Source: CAKUFA01 sp963646285
GTDB taxonomy: Bacteria; Bacillota; Clostridia; Christensenellales; Aristaeellaceae
Reading direction: 5' to 3'
NCBI GenBank assembly: GCA_963646285.1
Contig: CAVIWF010000004.1
Coordinates: 1-64,000, forward strand
Length of the DNA: 64,000 nucleotides
Within the stretch, counting starts at the first letter, position 1, and each line of letters opens with the position of its first letter. Both the position numbers and the translations under genes were made by a program. Under the pieces are notes generated by a model that was not told where the DNA came from, searched no databases, and saw only the letters and a program-made list of their open reading frames with translations. Positions 1 through 8,026 of this stretch are shown one piece after another.

Positions 1-30
1 TCTTTTGTTGACACCCTGCATCGCAAATAG

Positions 31-66
31 AACAAACCCCTGCCTTTCTGAAAACAGGGGTTTGTT
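31..66. terminator. Stem-loop, terminator-like
   Basis: Arms 31-42 and 55-66 are perfect 12-bp inverted repeats with a 12-nt loop. No clear T-run follows on either strand, so it may close an operon outside the window or act with the next hairpin as a tandem terminator for the rubredoxin gene. Confidence 0.45.
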
Positions 67-78
67 GATAATCTGAAT

Positions 79-108
79 GGAGACCCTCTGCCTACACAGA
101 AGGTCTCC
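79..108 (-). terminator. Probable terminator of the rbr-hrb operon
   Basis: Arms 79-90 and 97-108 pair over 12 bp with one mismatch and a 6-nt loop. The hairpin lies 37 bp past the stop codon of the minus-strand rubredoxin gene. The T-run is weak, so efficiency is uncertain. Confidence 0.5.
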
Positions 109-144
109 GTTGTTTCATTCGTTTCGATCACCGAAAAGCCGCAT

Positions 145-774
145 TCACACAGGCACAAAGTCTGCTGCGCCGTGTTTGCAGACAGGGCAAATGTAGTCCG
201 CCGGAAGGGTGTCGCCCTCATAGATATGCCCGCACACGGTGCACACAAAGCCTTTCTTCTTGGCTGTGCTTTCAGGCTTAGGCTTGATTTGCTGCTGATA
301 GTAGGCGTACGTGACCGTTTCCGCACCAGGCTGCAGGTATCCTTCCGTGGGCTCGCACAGGAAGAGAAAATGGGAACCCACATCCATTTCCTGCTTCACC
401 GACAGGGACAGGAATCCCCCGGTGTGCTCCGTCAGAATCACAAGGCCGTTGGAGCTCCTTGCAGGTGTTTCCCCTGCGAACTTATCTACATTCCTGCCGC
501 TTTGATAGCCGAAATGTCGGAATACTTCAAAGGGGGTATCGATGGTCAGGCTGTTCACATTCAGCATCCCTGTCTGCTGCACAAGGCCGCAGGTATAGTT
601 CTGCTTGTTCACCCCAACCGCCACCAGCAGAGGATTGCTGGCCACCTGCATGACGGTGTTGACGATACAGCCGTTGTCCTTCTCCCCATCCCTTACCGTA
701 AGGACGTACAGGCCATAGCCCAGCTGATAAAGGGCTTTCGAATCAAACACGGCCTTTTCAGTAATTCTCCTCAT
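145..774 (-). CDS. hrb: High-molecular-weight rubredoxin (flavin reductase-rubredoxin fusion)
   Basis: A 209-residue cytoplasmic protein with an N-terminal FMN-binding flavin-reductase-like domain (about residues 1-160; NGCIVNT and NVNSL blocks) and a C-terminal rubredoxin domain with two CxxC knuckles (CTVCG near residue 178, CPVCK near residue 197). In Moorella and other anaerobes this family passes electrons from NADH to the flavodiiron protein FprA or to rubrerythrin for O2/peroxide reduction. I chose the ATG at 774, where family similarity begins; longer in-frame starts would run deep into the upstream gene. It overlaps the 3' end of rubrerythrin by 17 bp in another frame, so the pair is probably cotranscribed and translationally coupled. 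No strong Shine-Dalgarno is seen. Confidence 0.88.
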   Translation of the reverse strand: MRRITEKAVFDSKALYQLGYGLYVLTVRDGEKDNGCIVNTVMQVASNPLLVAVGVNKQNYTCGLVQQTGMLNVNSLTIDTPFEVFRHFGYQSGRNVDKFAGETPARSSNGLVILTEHTGGFLSLSVKQEMDVGSHFLFLCEPTEGYLQPGAETVTYAYYQQQIKPKPESTAKKKGFVCTVCGHIYEGDTLPADYICPVCKHGAADFVPV

Positions 775-1303
775 GGATTTCGAAGTAGCTCTGGGGATGA
801 TTGCAGGTGGGGCACACGGCAGGAGCCTTTTCACCAACCACGATGTGACCGCAATTGCGGCATTCCCACACCTTGACCTGGCTCTTGGCAAAGACCTCTG
901 CCGCTTCTACATTGTGCAGCAGGGCACGATACCGCTCCTCGTGATGCTTTTCTACCGCCGCAACCAAGCGGAACCGCTTGGCCAGTTCCGGGAAGCCTTC
1001 TTCCTCAGCCGTTTTGGCAAAGCCCTCATACATGTCCGTCCACTCGTAGTTCTCCCCTTCGGCAGCGGCAGCCAGATTTTCAGCCGTGTCGCCAATGCCC
1101 TGCAATTCCTTAAACCACAGCTTGGCGTGTTCCTTCTCGTTTTCAGCCGTCTTCAGGAACAGGGCAGCAATCTGCTCAAAGCCCTGCTTCTTGGCCACAG
1201 ACGCAAAGTAGGTGTACTTGTTCCGTGCTTGGGATTCTCCTGCAAAGGCTTCCCAAAGGTTCTTTTCCGTCTGGGTGCCGGCGTACTTGGTGCTCTTCTC
1301 CAT
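758..1303 (-). CDS. rbr: Rubrerythrin
   Basis: A 181-residue non-haem diiron peroxidase that reduces H2O2 in the cytoplasm of anaerobes. The ferritin-like four-helix domain (residues 1-140) carries both ExxH motifs (E56-H59 and E118-H121); the C-terminal rubredoxin-like domain has Cys148, Cys151, Cys164 and Cys167 for the Fe(SCys)4 centre. Length is normal for the family. The start has an AAAGGA site 8-9 nt upstream. First gene of a two-gene operon with the flavin-rubredoxin reductase that is the likely electron donor. A near-consensus promoter and an overlapping dyad lie just upstream. Confidence 0.96.
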   Translation of the reverse strand: MEKSTKYAGTQTEKNLWEAFAGESQARNKYTYFASVAKKQGFEQIAALFLKTAENEKEHAKLWFKELQGIGDTAENLAAAAEGENYEWTDMYEGFAKTAEEEGFPELAKRFRLVAAVEKHHEERYRALLHNVEAAEVFAKSQVKVWECRNCGHIVVGEKAPAVCPTCNHPQSYFEIHEENY

Positions 1304-1333
1304 GGTTTTACATCCTTTCAGTTGTTGTTTTGC

Positions 1334-1354
1334 TAATAGGATTTATTCCTAATA
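1334..1354 (-). promoter_or_regulatory. Dyad operator downstream of the rbr -10 box
   Basis: Arms 1334-1341 and 1347-1354 are 8-bp inverted repeats with one mismatch, AT-rich, lying exactly where transcription should begin. The position and the oxidative-stress target suggest a PerR/Fur-type or similar redox repressor site; the regulator itself is not in the window. Confidence 0.45.
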
Positions 1355-1356
1355 AA

Positions 1357-1385
1357 ATCATATCATATTCCTTTCGGGATGTCAA
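1357..1385 (-). promoter_or_regulatory. rbr-hrb promoter
   Basis: On the minus strand TTGACA (1380-1385), a 17-nt spacer and TATGAT (1357-1362), close to the SigA consensus. It lies 54 bp upstream of the rubrerythrin start codon. Confidence 0.8.
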
Positions 1386-1478
1386 TCCCCCATGCTGATT
1401 TTTCCTTGCAATATGGTAGCATTTCCTTACAAAATGTGCTATCATGACGAGAACGGTTTTTTTGAAAGGGGATTTCCC

Positions 1479-2507
1479 ATGGATAACTTATCCCTGAACT
1501 TGCTTATTCACGTTTTGGCTTCCTTCCTCTGTCTGGTACTGGCGCAGTTCCTGATTCACAAGGAACCCCGCCGAATGATCAACGGCTTTCTGCTGGAGCT
1601 TGCCCTGTATCACGGTGCATTCGCTGTACTGTACATCGGCTTTCTCATTGCGCCGGAAACTGTGGGCATGACCATCGGCATGATTTTCGTGTTCTTCATC
1701 CTCTTCAGCCTGTTGGGCACCAGTCTGCTCCTCATGGTGGATGGCATTCTGGTGCTGAAGCGTGAAGGTTTTTCCCTGACCCATCTGCAGCCCATCGTCT
1801 GGAGCCTGTTCATCCTGGCTGGGGATTATGCATGGTACCTGAATTGCTTCAGCGGCGTATCCGGCAGCGTTATGGAGGTAACACTGCAGGTGTTCATGAT
1901 GAACATCGTGCTGTACGTACCTTTGGCTCTGGGTGGATTCGTACTTTACTCCTTCACCTACCGTCGGCTGAAAAAGCCCACGGACTGTCCCTACGTGATC
2001 GTGCTGGGATGCGGCATTCGGAAGGATGGCACCGTAACGCCCCTGCTGAAAGGCCGTTTGGATGCTGCCATCCGCTGGTATGAGCAGGGAGGCAGGCAGG
2101 CACGGTTCATCGTTTCCGGCGGGCAGGGCAAGAACGAGGTCACCTCCGAAGCCGCCGCCATGAAGCAATACCTGCTTTCCCAGGGCATCCCAGAGGACAA
2201 AATCATTGAGGAAAACCGTTCCACCACCACCCGTGAAAACCTGCTCTTCTCCAAAGCCATTATGGAAAAGGAAGGCCGAAGAACCCAATGCATCATTGCC
2301 ACCAGTGACTATCACGTGCTCCGTGCCGTGCTGTTGGCACGGGAGCTGAAAATCGATGCCCAGGGCATTGGCGGCAAAACCGCCCTTTACTATGTGCCTG
2401 CCGCTTCCCTGCGGGAATACCTGGCGTTGGTTATGCGGCACAAGCCCATGATCGTTGTCTATCTTGTTTATGTGATTGGCGTTACCATTGCCAGCATGTT
2501 CCTATAA
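1479..2507 (+). CDS. YdcF/SanA-family (DUF218) membrane protein
   Basis: A 342-residue protein. About five hydrophobic segments occupy residues 1-170, followed by a cytoplasmic or extracytoplasmic DUF218 domain (about residues 175-310) with the family blocks VLGCGI, VSGGQG, SEAAAM, STTTRENL and SDYHVLRA. Members of this family (YdcF, SanA) are linked to envelope integrity; the reaction is not established. I use the ATG at 1479, which has a GAAAGGGG site 8 nt upstream; the 29 preceding in-frame codons look non-coding. Single gene, closed by a strong terminator. Confidence 0.82.
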   Translation: MDNLSLNLLIHVLASFLCLVLAQFLIHKEPRRMINGFLLELALYHGAFAVLYIGFLIAPETVGMTIGMIFVFFILFSLLGTSLLLMVDGILVLKREGFSLTHLQPIVWSLFILAGDYAWYLNCFSGVSGSVMEVTLQVFMMNIVLYVPLALGGFVLYSFTYRRLKKPTDCPYVIVLGCGIRKDGTVTPLLKGRLDAAIRWYEQGGRQARFIVSGGQGKNEVTSEAAAMKQYLLSQGIPEDKIIEENRSTTTRENLLFSKAIMEKEGRRTQCIIATSDYHVLRAVLLARELKIDAQGIGGKTALYYVPAASLREYLALVMRHKPMIVVYLVYVIGVTIASMFL

Positions 2508-2512
2508 ATAAT

Positions 2513-2555
2513 GCATCCCCTGATGAAGCTGCTTCATCAGGGGATGTGCTTTTTG
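2513..2555. terminator. Bidirectional intrinsic terminator
   Basis: Arms 2513-2528 and 2532-2549 form a stem of about 15 bp with a 3-nt loop and a T5 run on the plus strand. It sits between the converging YdcF-type gene and the MFS gene and can serve both. Confidence 0.88.
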
Positions 2556-4097
2556 TCAGTCGTTGTCCAGTGCTTCCAATCCTCGGCGAGCCTCAGGTTT
2601 GCTGTCGCCATGGTGGACAAACAGCATCGTAACAAAGGCCAGCGCCACAAACACCGTGGCGTAAGGGAACAATGCAGTCATTCCCCGCTTATCCATCAAC
2701 CGCCCGCTCAAATAAGGCGTAATGGTCTGGGCTGCCATGCTGGCCGTATAGTAGAAGCCGGTGTACTTGCCCACGTCTCCTCCACGGCACATTTCCACCA
2801 CCATGGGGAAAGAGTTCACGTTGATGGTTGCCCAAGCGATGCCCGCCAAGGCAAACATGCAGTTCATAAGCAAGGCACTGTCATCCGCCCGCAGGAAGGA
2901 AGCCGTGGCGAAGGCAATGGTCAGCATCACAACCCCGGCAAGGATGGTCTTTTTCCGCCCCACCCTGGAGGCAACAATGCCCACTGGCAAATAGCTGATA
3001 ATGGCCGCCGCCTGGGCGATGATGAGGGTCATGTTGTAGTCCCGTCCCAGCACCTTGTCCGCATAGACGCTATACTTGCTGGTCACGGCGTTGTAGCCCA
3101 TGAACCACAGCACGATGGACAGCAGGATGAACAGCAGAGATTTGCGCTCCTCGCTGCTTAGCTTCCGATTGCCGGAAGCCTGTTCTTCTTCCTTTTCCTC
3201 GATGCCATACTTGCGGCTTTGCTCGTGCATCTCTGCCACAAACTTGGGCTCCCGCACCGTCAGCATGAAAATGGCCAGGGAGATGAGCATCAATGCCGCC
3301 ACAATGCCGAAGAAGGTACCATAGGGCATCAGGGCATTTTTCGCAGCACCGGTGGCAAACACGGTGCCCATGGCCAGAATGATGATACCGCCTGCACTGC
3401 CCATCAGGTTAATGATGGCGTTGGCCTTGCTGCGGAGAGGCTTCATGGTCACATCAGGCATCAAGGCCACAGCAGGTGAGCGGAAAGTGGCCATGGCAAT
3501 CAGCAGCAGCAGCAATACCCCAATGAACAGCACCAACGGCGTAGCATTCTGGGTTGTCCGCTGGTGAGCATATGCCTGACGGGCAGGGGTTACGTACCGG
3601 GCATAGTCTTCTGTATCCAGGGTCATGGTCAGGAAGGCTTCCCGGGAAATGGTGATTACGCCCTCCTGCTCCTCATCGGAAAGAACGTACTGATCCCCTT
3701 CCGGGGTCATCAGGATCTGTCCCTGATTTTCATCGTAAAGCACATTCAGGGTTTCTGGTGTGTCCATATCACGGACGGCAGCAATGTTTTCCAGCTGCAT
3801 ACCATCCGCAAAGGAAAGCACCACCAGCAGCACAGCGGCAGCCAAGGTACCAAAAAGGATGAAAGGCGTGCGCTTGCCCAATTTGCTGCGGCATTTATCC
3901 GACAGGGTACCGAAGAGGGGCAGCATGAACAGTGCCAGCACGTTATCCAATGCCATTACAATGCCGCTGTTTGCCTGGGACATGCCAAACTTATCCGTCA
4001 GTATCTTGGGAATGATACTGTCGTACGCCTGCCAAAAAGCGCAAATCAGGAAAAAAGCAAACCCTACAAACAGCGTCCGGCGGTAATTCAATTTCAT
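2556..4097 (-). CDS. MFS carrier, GPH/SLC45-like
   Basis: A 513-residue inner-membrane transporter with about 12 hydrophobic segments and cytoplasmic-loop motifs typical of glycoside-pentoside-hexuronide/SLC45-type MFS proteins (GTLSDKCRSKLGKRTPFI near residue 63, RSPAVALMPDVT near residue 206). The substrate is probably a sugar or sugar derivative, but this is inferred. Odd feature: a hydrophilic insertion of about 87 residues (98-184) between membrane segments 3 and 4, where relatives have a short loop. The ATG at 4097 has an AAGGAGG site 7 nt upstream. It is a single gene ending in the shared terminator; the flavoprotein gene upstream has its own terminator. Confidence 0.83.
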   Translation of the reverse strand: MKLNYRRTLFVGFAFFLICAFWQAYDSIIPKILTDKFGMSQANSGIVMALDNVLALFMLPLFGTLSDKCRSKLGKRTPFILFGTLAAAVLLVVLSFADGMQLENIAAVRDMDTPETLNVLYDENQGQILMTPEGDQYVLSDEEQEGVITISREAFLTMTLDTEDYARYVTPARQAYAHQRTTQNATPLVLFIGVLLLLLIAMATFRSPAVALMPDVTMKPLRSKANAIINLMGSAGGIIILAMGTVFATGAAKNALMPYGTFFGIVAALMLISLAIFMLTVREPKFVAEMHEQSRKYGIEEKEEEQASGNRKLSSEERKSLLFILLSIVLWFMGYNAVTSKYSVYADKVLGRDYNMTLIIAQAAAIISYLPVGIVASRVGRKKTILAGVVMLTIAFATASFLRADDSALLMNCMFALAGIAWATINVNSFPMVVEMCRGGDVGKYTGFYYTASMAAQTITPYLSGRLMDKRGMTALFPYATVFVALAFVTMLFVHHGDSKPEARRGLEALDND

Positions 4098-4200
4098 GCA
4101 ACGTCCTCCTTGTTTTCGCCAACTGCTTTACTCCTATCATATCATAAAATGAGCCATTTGTGCTCTATAAAATTCTGTTAAAATTCCTGTAAATGAAAAG

Positions 4201-4239
4201 AACGGGAACCTGCCAGACTTCCCCCGGCAGATTCCCGTT
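4201..4239 (-). terminator. Terminator of the flavoprotein reductase gene
   Basis: Arms 4201-4214 and 4226-4239 pair over 14 bp with one mismatch, followed on the minus strand by a CTTTTC stretch. It lies 21 bp after the reductase stop codon. Confidence 0.75.
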
Positions 4240-4259
4240 TGTATGATGAATGTTGTTCC

Positions 4260-6056
4260 TTATTTGCCTGCGTTGGCAACAGCACTTTCCGCCGCAATCT
4301 TACCCCAGGTTGCGCAGATGCCGTGACCAATGCCGCCGATGGTGTTGTGACCTGCAATGTTGGCCGAGCCAATGATTTCGCCTGCCAGGTACACATTGCC
4401 GATGGCCGTGCCATCTTCCCGCATCAGCTGAGCAGAGCCGTTGATCCGGGGGCCACCTGCCGTCATCATCAGGTAAGGCACAGTGTACACCGCATAGTAG
4501 GGACCTTCTTCGAAGGACAGCAGATTGTCCGTGCGGCCAAACACGCTGTCTTCACCCTTTTTCACGTCCTCATTATATTGCGTCAAGGTTGCTTCCAGGT
4601 TCGGCGTATGAATCATTTCCGCCAGTTCGCTGATGGTATCAGCCTTGAATACATAGCCCTTCTCAATGAGCTCGTTGATCTTTTCCTCATTGGTGAAGGC
4701 GGCAGAGTTGCTCATCATGCCGGTGAACAGTGCCTGTTCATCAGACAGCATGCTTTCCGTAACCACCACGTAAATGATGTTCTGGTCGCTGGTGCGCCAT
4801 ACGGTGCGCTTGTCCATGCTGGTGGCCTTCGGCTCGTTGAACACCCGGTCCCCATTGGTATTGATCCACACGGCACCATTGTAGTTGATGTTGCAGCGGA
4901 GGGATGCCTGGAAGCCCGTTACCGGCACGGAACCGCCGTAGCAGGAGCTGTAATCCATGTTGTCAAAGGCAGCACCGGCCTTGCGGGCAAAGTCATAGCC
5001 GCTGCCAATGGCCGTATTGGGGTCGTTGGAGGTAATGTTGGTGAAGTTGAATTCCTTCAGCCAGCGTTCGCAGTAGCCGTAGCCGCCGGTAGCAATCACC
5101 GTGGAGGGAGATGCAATCTCTTTGTCACCAACCACAACGCCCGTTACGTCCCCTGCTTCGTTCAGGGTAATATCCGTCACCAGGGTATCCAGGCACAGCT
5201 GCACCTGACCTGCATCGATGTAGGGCTGCAGCTTGTTCATCAAGCCCCGCACAAAGTAGGAACCGCCGCCGGAGGATGCACCCCCTGCCGTGTAGGTCAC
5301 ACGGTTGATGTCCATGGTCAGATAGCTGCCGCTGTCCACCTGCGTAGAAAACTCTACGCCCACATCCTGCTGCAGCCAGTCAATGGCTTCGCCGGAGCGT
5401 TCCGAGTGCACCTTGGCAATTTCCGTGTTCATGTACTGTTCGCCGCCGCCCAGGTTCACAAAATCCTGATAGAACAGTTCAGGGCTGTCCTCAATGCCTG
5501 CATCCTTCTGAATTTGATAGCAGGCGCCGCTGATGGAGCCGCCAGCCGTGTTCGCCGATCCGCCCACGCGGTAGTTCTGTTCCAGCACCAGCACCTTTGC
5601 TCCCAGCTCAGCTGCACGGACACTGGCCACCAGACCAGCCATACCTGCACCCACCACGATTACATCCGGCTCAAGGGTGATTTCCAGTGCCGCCTTTTCC
5701 TGCGTTCCTTCGCCGGACAGGGCTGCCTTCACGGCTTCCTTGATGGCCTCAGAGGTTACCGTTGCGCCGGCAACAGCATCCACATCCGCCGATTGAGCCT
5801 CTACGATTTTTGCAGGAATCTGCTCAATGGCCGGATCGGAAATGCCTGCGGTTTCGTTGTGTTCCCCAACCTCCACCGCCGTGATTTTGCCGCCGGACAC
5901 AGTGACCGTCACCTTCACTGCACCGCCCATGCCGTTGGCACTGCCTTCATACACGCCGTCAGCAGGCATGGCGTCCGCCAAGACCATCAAGGGCATCAGG
6001 CAAGCCAGCACAGCAGCCAGCATGACGCTCAACAGGGATGAAAACCTTCTTTTCAT
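4260..6056 (-). CDS. Secreted FMN/FAD flavoprotein reductase (fumarate-reductase-like)
   Basis: A 598-residue exported flavoprotein. Residues 1-28 are a signal peptide with an ADA-type cleavage site and no lipobox. Residues 30-115 are an FMN_bind domain with the flavinylation motif AGATVTS (G97-S102; Thr101 is the likely FMN attachment point, made by ApbE). Residues 130-598 are a FAD_binding_2 domain starting with GAGMAG. Relatives are extracytoplasmic fumarate, urocanate or acrylate-type reductases that accept electrons from membrane carriers. By eye, the substrate-binding His of fumarate reductases (HTMGG block) is Met531 here, and the catalytic-side Arg of the C-terminal ANRLGG block is Thr, so fumarate is doubtful as substrate. 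AGGAGG lies 8 nt before the start. A divergent AraC-type gene may regulate it. Confidence 0.87.
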   Translation of the reverse strand: MKRRFSSLLSVMLAAVLACLMPLMVLADAMPADGVYEGSANGMGGAVKVTVTVSGGKITAVEVGEHNETAGISDPAIEQIPAKIVEAQSADVDAVAGATVTSEAIKEAVKAALSGEGTQEKAALEITLEPDVIVVGAGMAGLVASVRAAELGAKVLVLEQNYRVGGSANTAGGSISGACYQIQKDAGIEDSPELFYQDFVNLGGGEQYMNTEIAKVHSERSGEAIDWLQQDVGVEFSTQVDSGSYLTMDINRVTYTAGGASSGGGSYFVRGLMNKLQPYIDAGQVQLCLDTLVTDITLNEAGDVTGVVVGDKEIASPSTVIATGGYGYCERWLKEFNFTNITSNDPNTAIGSGYDFARKAGAAFDNMDYSSCYGGSVPVTGFQASLRCNINYNGAVWINTNGDRVFNEPKATSMDKRTVWRTSDQNIIYVVVTESMLSDEQALFTGMMSNSAAFTNEEKINELIEKGYVFKADTISELAEMIHTPNLEATLTQYNEDVKKGEDSVFGRTDNLLSFEEGPYYAVYTVPYLMMTAGGPRINGSAQLMREDGTAIGNVYLAGEIIGSANIAGHNTIGGIGHGICATWGKIAAESAVANAGK

Positions 6057-6077
6057 GAAATTGCCTCCTTTTTTCCC

Positions 6078-6106
6078 TTGGGAAAACTGTGCCTTTATGG
6101 TATCAT
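6078..6106 (+). promoter_or_regulatory. Promoter of the AraC-type regulator
   Basis: TTGGGA (6078-6083), 17-nt spacer, TATCAT (6101-6106). It lies between two divergent genes, so a regulator bound here could control both. Confidence 0.5.
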
Positions 6107-6169
6107 GTTCGTGAAGAAAATAACATGCTCATTCCGTTTCATTTTTGTGATTATCATGCATGGGAGGTT

Positions 6170-7030
6170 ATGACCTTGAAACGATATCCCCGCCTTGATT
6201 CCTATCGAATTCTTGATGATCCCCTCTCCACCTTCCTGTCTGCCTTTCATTTTCAAATTGAGTATTATACCAACTGGCCGGTACAGGATCACAAAACCCT
6301 GCGGAATATTATTTGCCCCCAATGCAAGCTGATTCTGCTGGAGCAGGGATCATGCCGCATTGACACAGCTGATAAAGCCTATACTGCAACTCCCGGCAGC
6401 TGTATTTTTGTTCCGCCCTACACGGTTTATAATGCGGAAACCTATGAAGGTGTGAACTCTTATGAGCTTTTCTTCAATGTGCTGCCTATCGCCGTGGAGC
6501 AGGAGTTTCTTGAAAAAGCCGAGCTGCAGAACATAACGGTTTTTCAGAATCTTTTCCACCCAGAGGATTTCAGCCTGATGGCCGCCTGTTACCAAGCCCT
6601 TCACCACCAGTCCCCCGGCGCCTATGCCCAGCTGAATGCCATGCTTACCCTCCTGCTGATCAGAATCTTTCAATCAAAGGATATTTCCTTTGCGCCCCTC
6701 CTCGAAAGCCACCGAAAAGAACAGGATCTGATGCGCAGGTTGTTTCTCTATCTGGAAAAGCACCTATCGGAGCCCATTCATGTACAGCAGGTATGCGATG
6801 CGCTGCAAGTATCCCAAAGCTACCTGTGGCGATGCTGCAAGAATACCATGGGCATCTCTCCTAGCCAGACCATGATGCGCTACAAGCTTCGCTACGCCCA
6901 GTCGCTGCTGAAAAATCCGGAATTAAGCATTGCCCAGGTGGCCGAGGGCATCGGCATGGATCCCTATTACTTCAGCAGCCAATTCAAAAAACAGTTTTTC
7001 CTTTCTCCCTCCGCTTATCGAAAGAAGTAA
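6170..7030 (+). CDS. AraC-family transcriptional regulator
   Basis: About 286 residues: an N-terminal cupin-like sensing domain (PGSCIFVPPYTVYN block) and a C-terminal pair of helix-turn-helix motifs (VCDALQVSQSYLWRCCK and IAQVAEGIGMDPYYFSSQFKK) typical of AraC/XylS DNA-binding domains. The start is uncertain: ATG 6125 has only a weak GAAGAA site; ATG 6170 has GGGAGG only 2 nt away; TTG 6176 has the same GGGAGG at an ideal 8 nt. Base composition in the 5' half is more AT-rich than its neighbours. Transcribed divergently from the flavoprotein reductase and upstream of the polar amino-acid importer, either of which could be its target. Confidence 0.85.
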   Translation: MTLKRYPRLDSYRILDDPLSTFLSAFHFQIEYYTNWPVQDHKTLRNIICPQCKLILLEQGSCRIDTADKAYTATPGSCIFVPPYTVYNAETYEGVNSYELFFNVLPIAVEQEFLEKAELQNITVFQNLFHPEDFSLMAACYQALHHQSPGAYAQLNAMLTLLLIRIFQSKDISFAPLLESHRKEQDLMRRLFLYLEKHLSEPIHVQQVCDALQVSQSYLWRCCKNTMGISPSQTMMRYKLRYAQSLLKNPELSIAQVAEGIGMDPYYFSSQFKKQFFLSPSAYRKK

Positions 7031-7060
7031 AATGTTCCAAAACTTTTTCGTGCTAAAGTG

Positions 7061-7089
7061 TTGACATATTCGCTTTGTTATGTTAGTAT
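7061..7089 (+). promoter_or_regulatory. Promoter of the polar amino-acid ABC operon
   Basis: TTGACA (7061-7066), 17-nt spacer, TAGTAT (7084-7089); a TATGAT at 7087-7092 is an alternative -10. A 7-bp stem with 5-nt loop (7100-7118) follows in the 5' UTR. Confidence 0.65.
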
Positions 7090-7154
7090 GATAAAGCGTT
7101 GAAGGCAATCAGCCTTCACGGTACAGCAAAACGATGTTAACGGAGGCGGTTCCT

Positions 7155-7928
7155 ATGAAGAAGATGTTTGCAATGCTGCTGGCACTGGCTATGTGCATGA
7201 TGTCCGTTTGCGCTTTCGCCGAAGATTCCGACATGGCCTATGTGAAGAGCAAGGGCAAGCTGGTGGTCGGCATTACCGACTTTGAGCCCATGGATTACAA
7301 GGATGCAGATGGCAATTGGGTCGGCTTTGATGCAGACTTGGCAAAGACCTTTGCCGAGTATCTGGGTGTTGAAATTGAATTCGTTGAAATCGACTGGGAC
7401 AGCAAGGTGTTGGAGCTGAACAGCAAGAACATCGACTGCGTATGGAACGGCATGACCCTGACTGACGAAGTGAAGAGTGCCATGAGCTGCTCCAACGCCT
7501 ACCTGAACAATGCGCAGGTTGTTGTGGTGCCCAAGGATGTGGCAGAAAAGTACCAGACGGTGGAAAGCCTTGCCGGCCTTACCTTTGCCGTTGAAGCCGG
7601 CAGTGCCGGTGAAGCAGCTGTCACCGGGCTGGGACTGACTGCCACCCCTGTAGCATCCCAGGCTGATGCGCTGATGGAAGTTGCCGCCGGCACCTCCGAT
7701 GCTGCTGTCATCGACGCCCTCATGGCTGCCGCCATGGTCGGCGATGAAACCAGCTACGCATCCCTGACCTATACGGTTGGCCTTACCACGGAAGAATACG
7801 GCGTTGGCTTCCGTATCGGCTCTGACCTGACTGAAGCGCTGAATGCCTTCTTTGTGGCCTCCTATGGCACCCTGCAGGAAGCTGCTCAGGCCTACGGCGT
7901 ACAGGCTGCACTGATTGAGCAGAAGTAA
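7155..7928 (+). CDS. Polar amino-acid ABC importer, solute-binding protein
   Basis: A 257-residue family 3 solute-binding protein (SBP_bac_3; PF00497-type). Residues 1-22 are a signal peptide ending AFA before Glu-Asp, with no recognisable lipobox. The mature protein begins with the typical GKLVVGITDFEPM block and contains the DADLAKTFAEYLGV segment that contacts ligand. The ligand is probably an amino acid such as cystine, glutamine or a basic amino acid; it cannot be fixed from sequence. ATG 7155 has GGAGGCGG 7 nt upstream. First gene of a three-gene importer operon, separated from the permease by a strong stem-loop. Confidence 0.9.
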   Translation: MKKMFAMLLALAMCMMSVCAFAEDSDMAYVKSKGKLVVGITDFEPMDYKDADGNWVGFDADLAKTFAEYLGVEIEFVEIDWDSKVLELNSKNIDCVWNGMTLTDEVKSAMSCSNAYLNNAQVVVVPKDVAEKYQTVESLAGLTFAVEAGSAGEAAVTGLGLTATPVASQADALMEVAAGTSDAAVIDALMAAAMVGDETSYASLTYTVGLTTEEYGVGFRIGSDLTEALNAFFVASYGTLQEAAQAYGVQAALIEQK

Positions 7929-7939
7929 TGTCAAATCTC

Positions 7940-7984
7940 CAGCGTTTTCGGGAGCCTTCCGAAAAAGGAAGGTTCCCGACGCTG
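7940..7984 (+). terminator. Stem-loop between binding-protein and permease genes
   Basis: The core arms 7949-7960 and 7967-7978 form a 12-bp stem with a GAAAAA loop, extended by CAGCG/CGCTG. Only a short T stretch follows. As the downstream genes lack another obvious promoter, it probably acts as a partial terminator or 3'-end stabiliser, lowering permease and ATPase expression relative to the binding protein. Confidence 0.7.
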
Positions 7985-8026
7985 TGTTTATCACCTTGAT
8001 TACCATGGAAAGGGCGATCATGCATC

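Noticed and set aside
4239..6041. 600-codon plus-strand open frame opposite the flavoprotein gene
   Set aside because: The minus-strand frame has signal peptide, FMN and FAD motifs; the plus frame has none and starts inside the terminator region.
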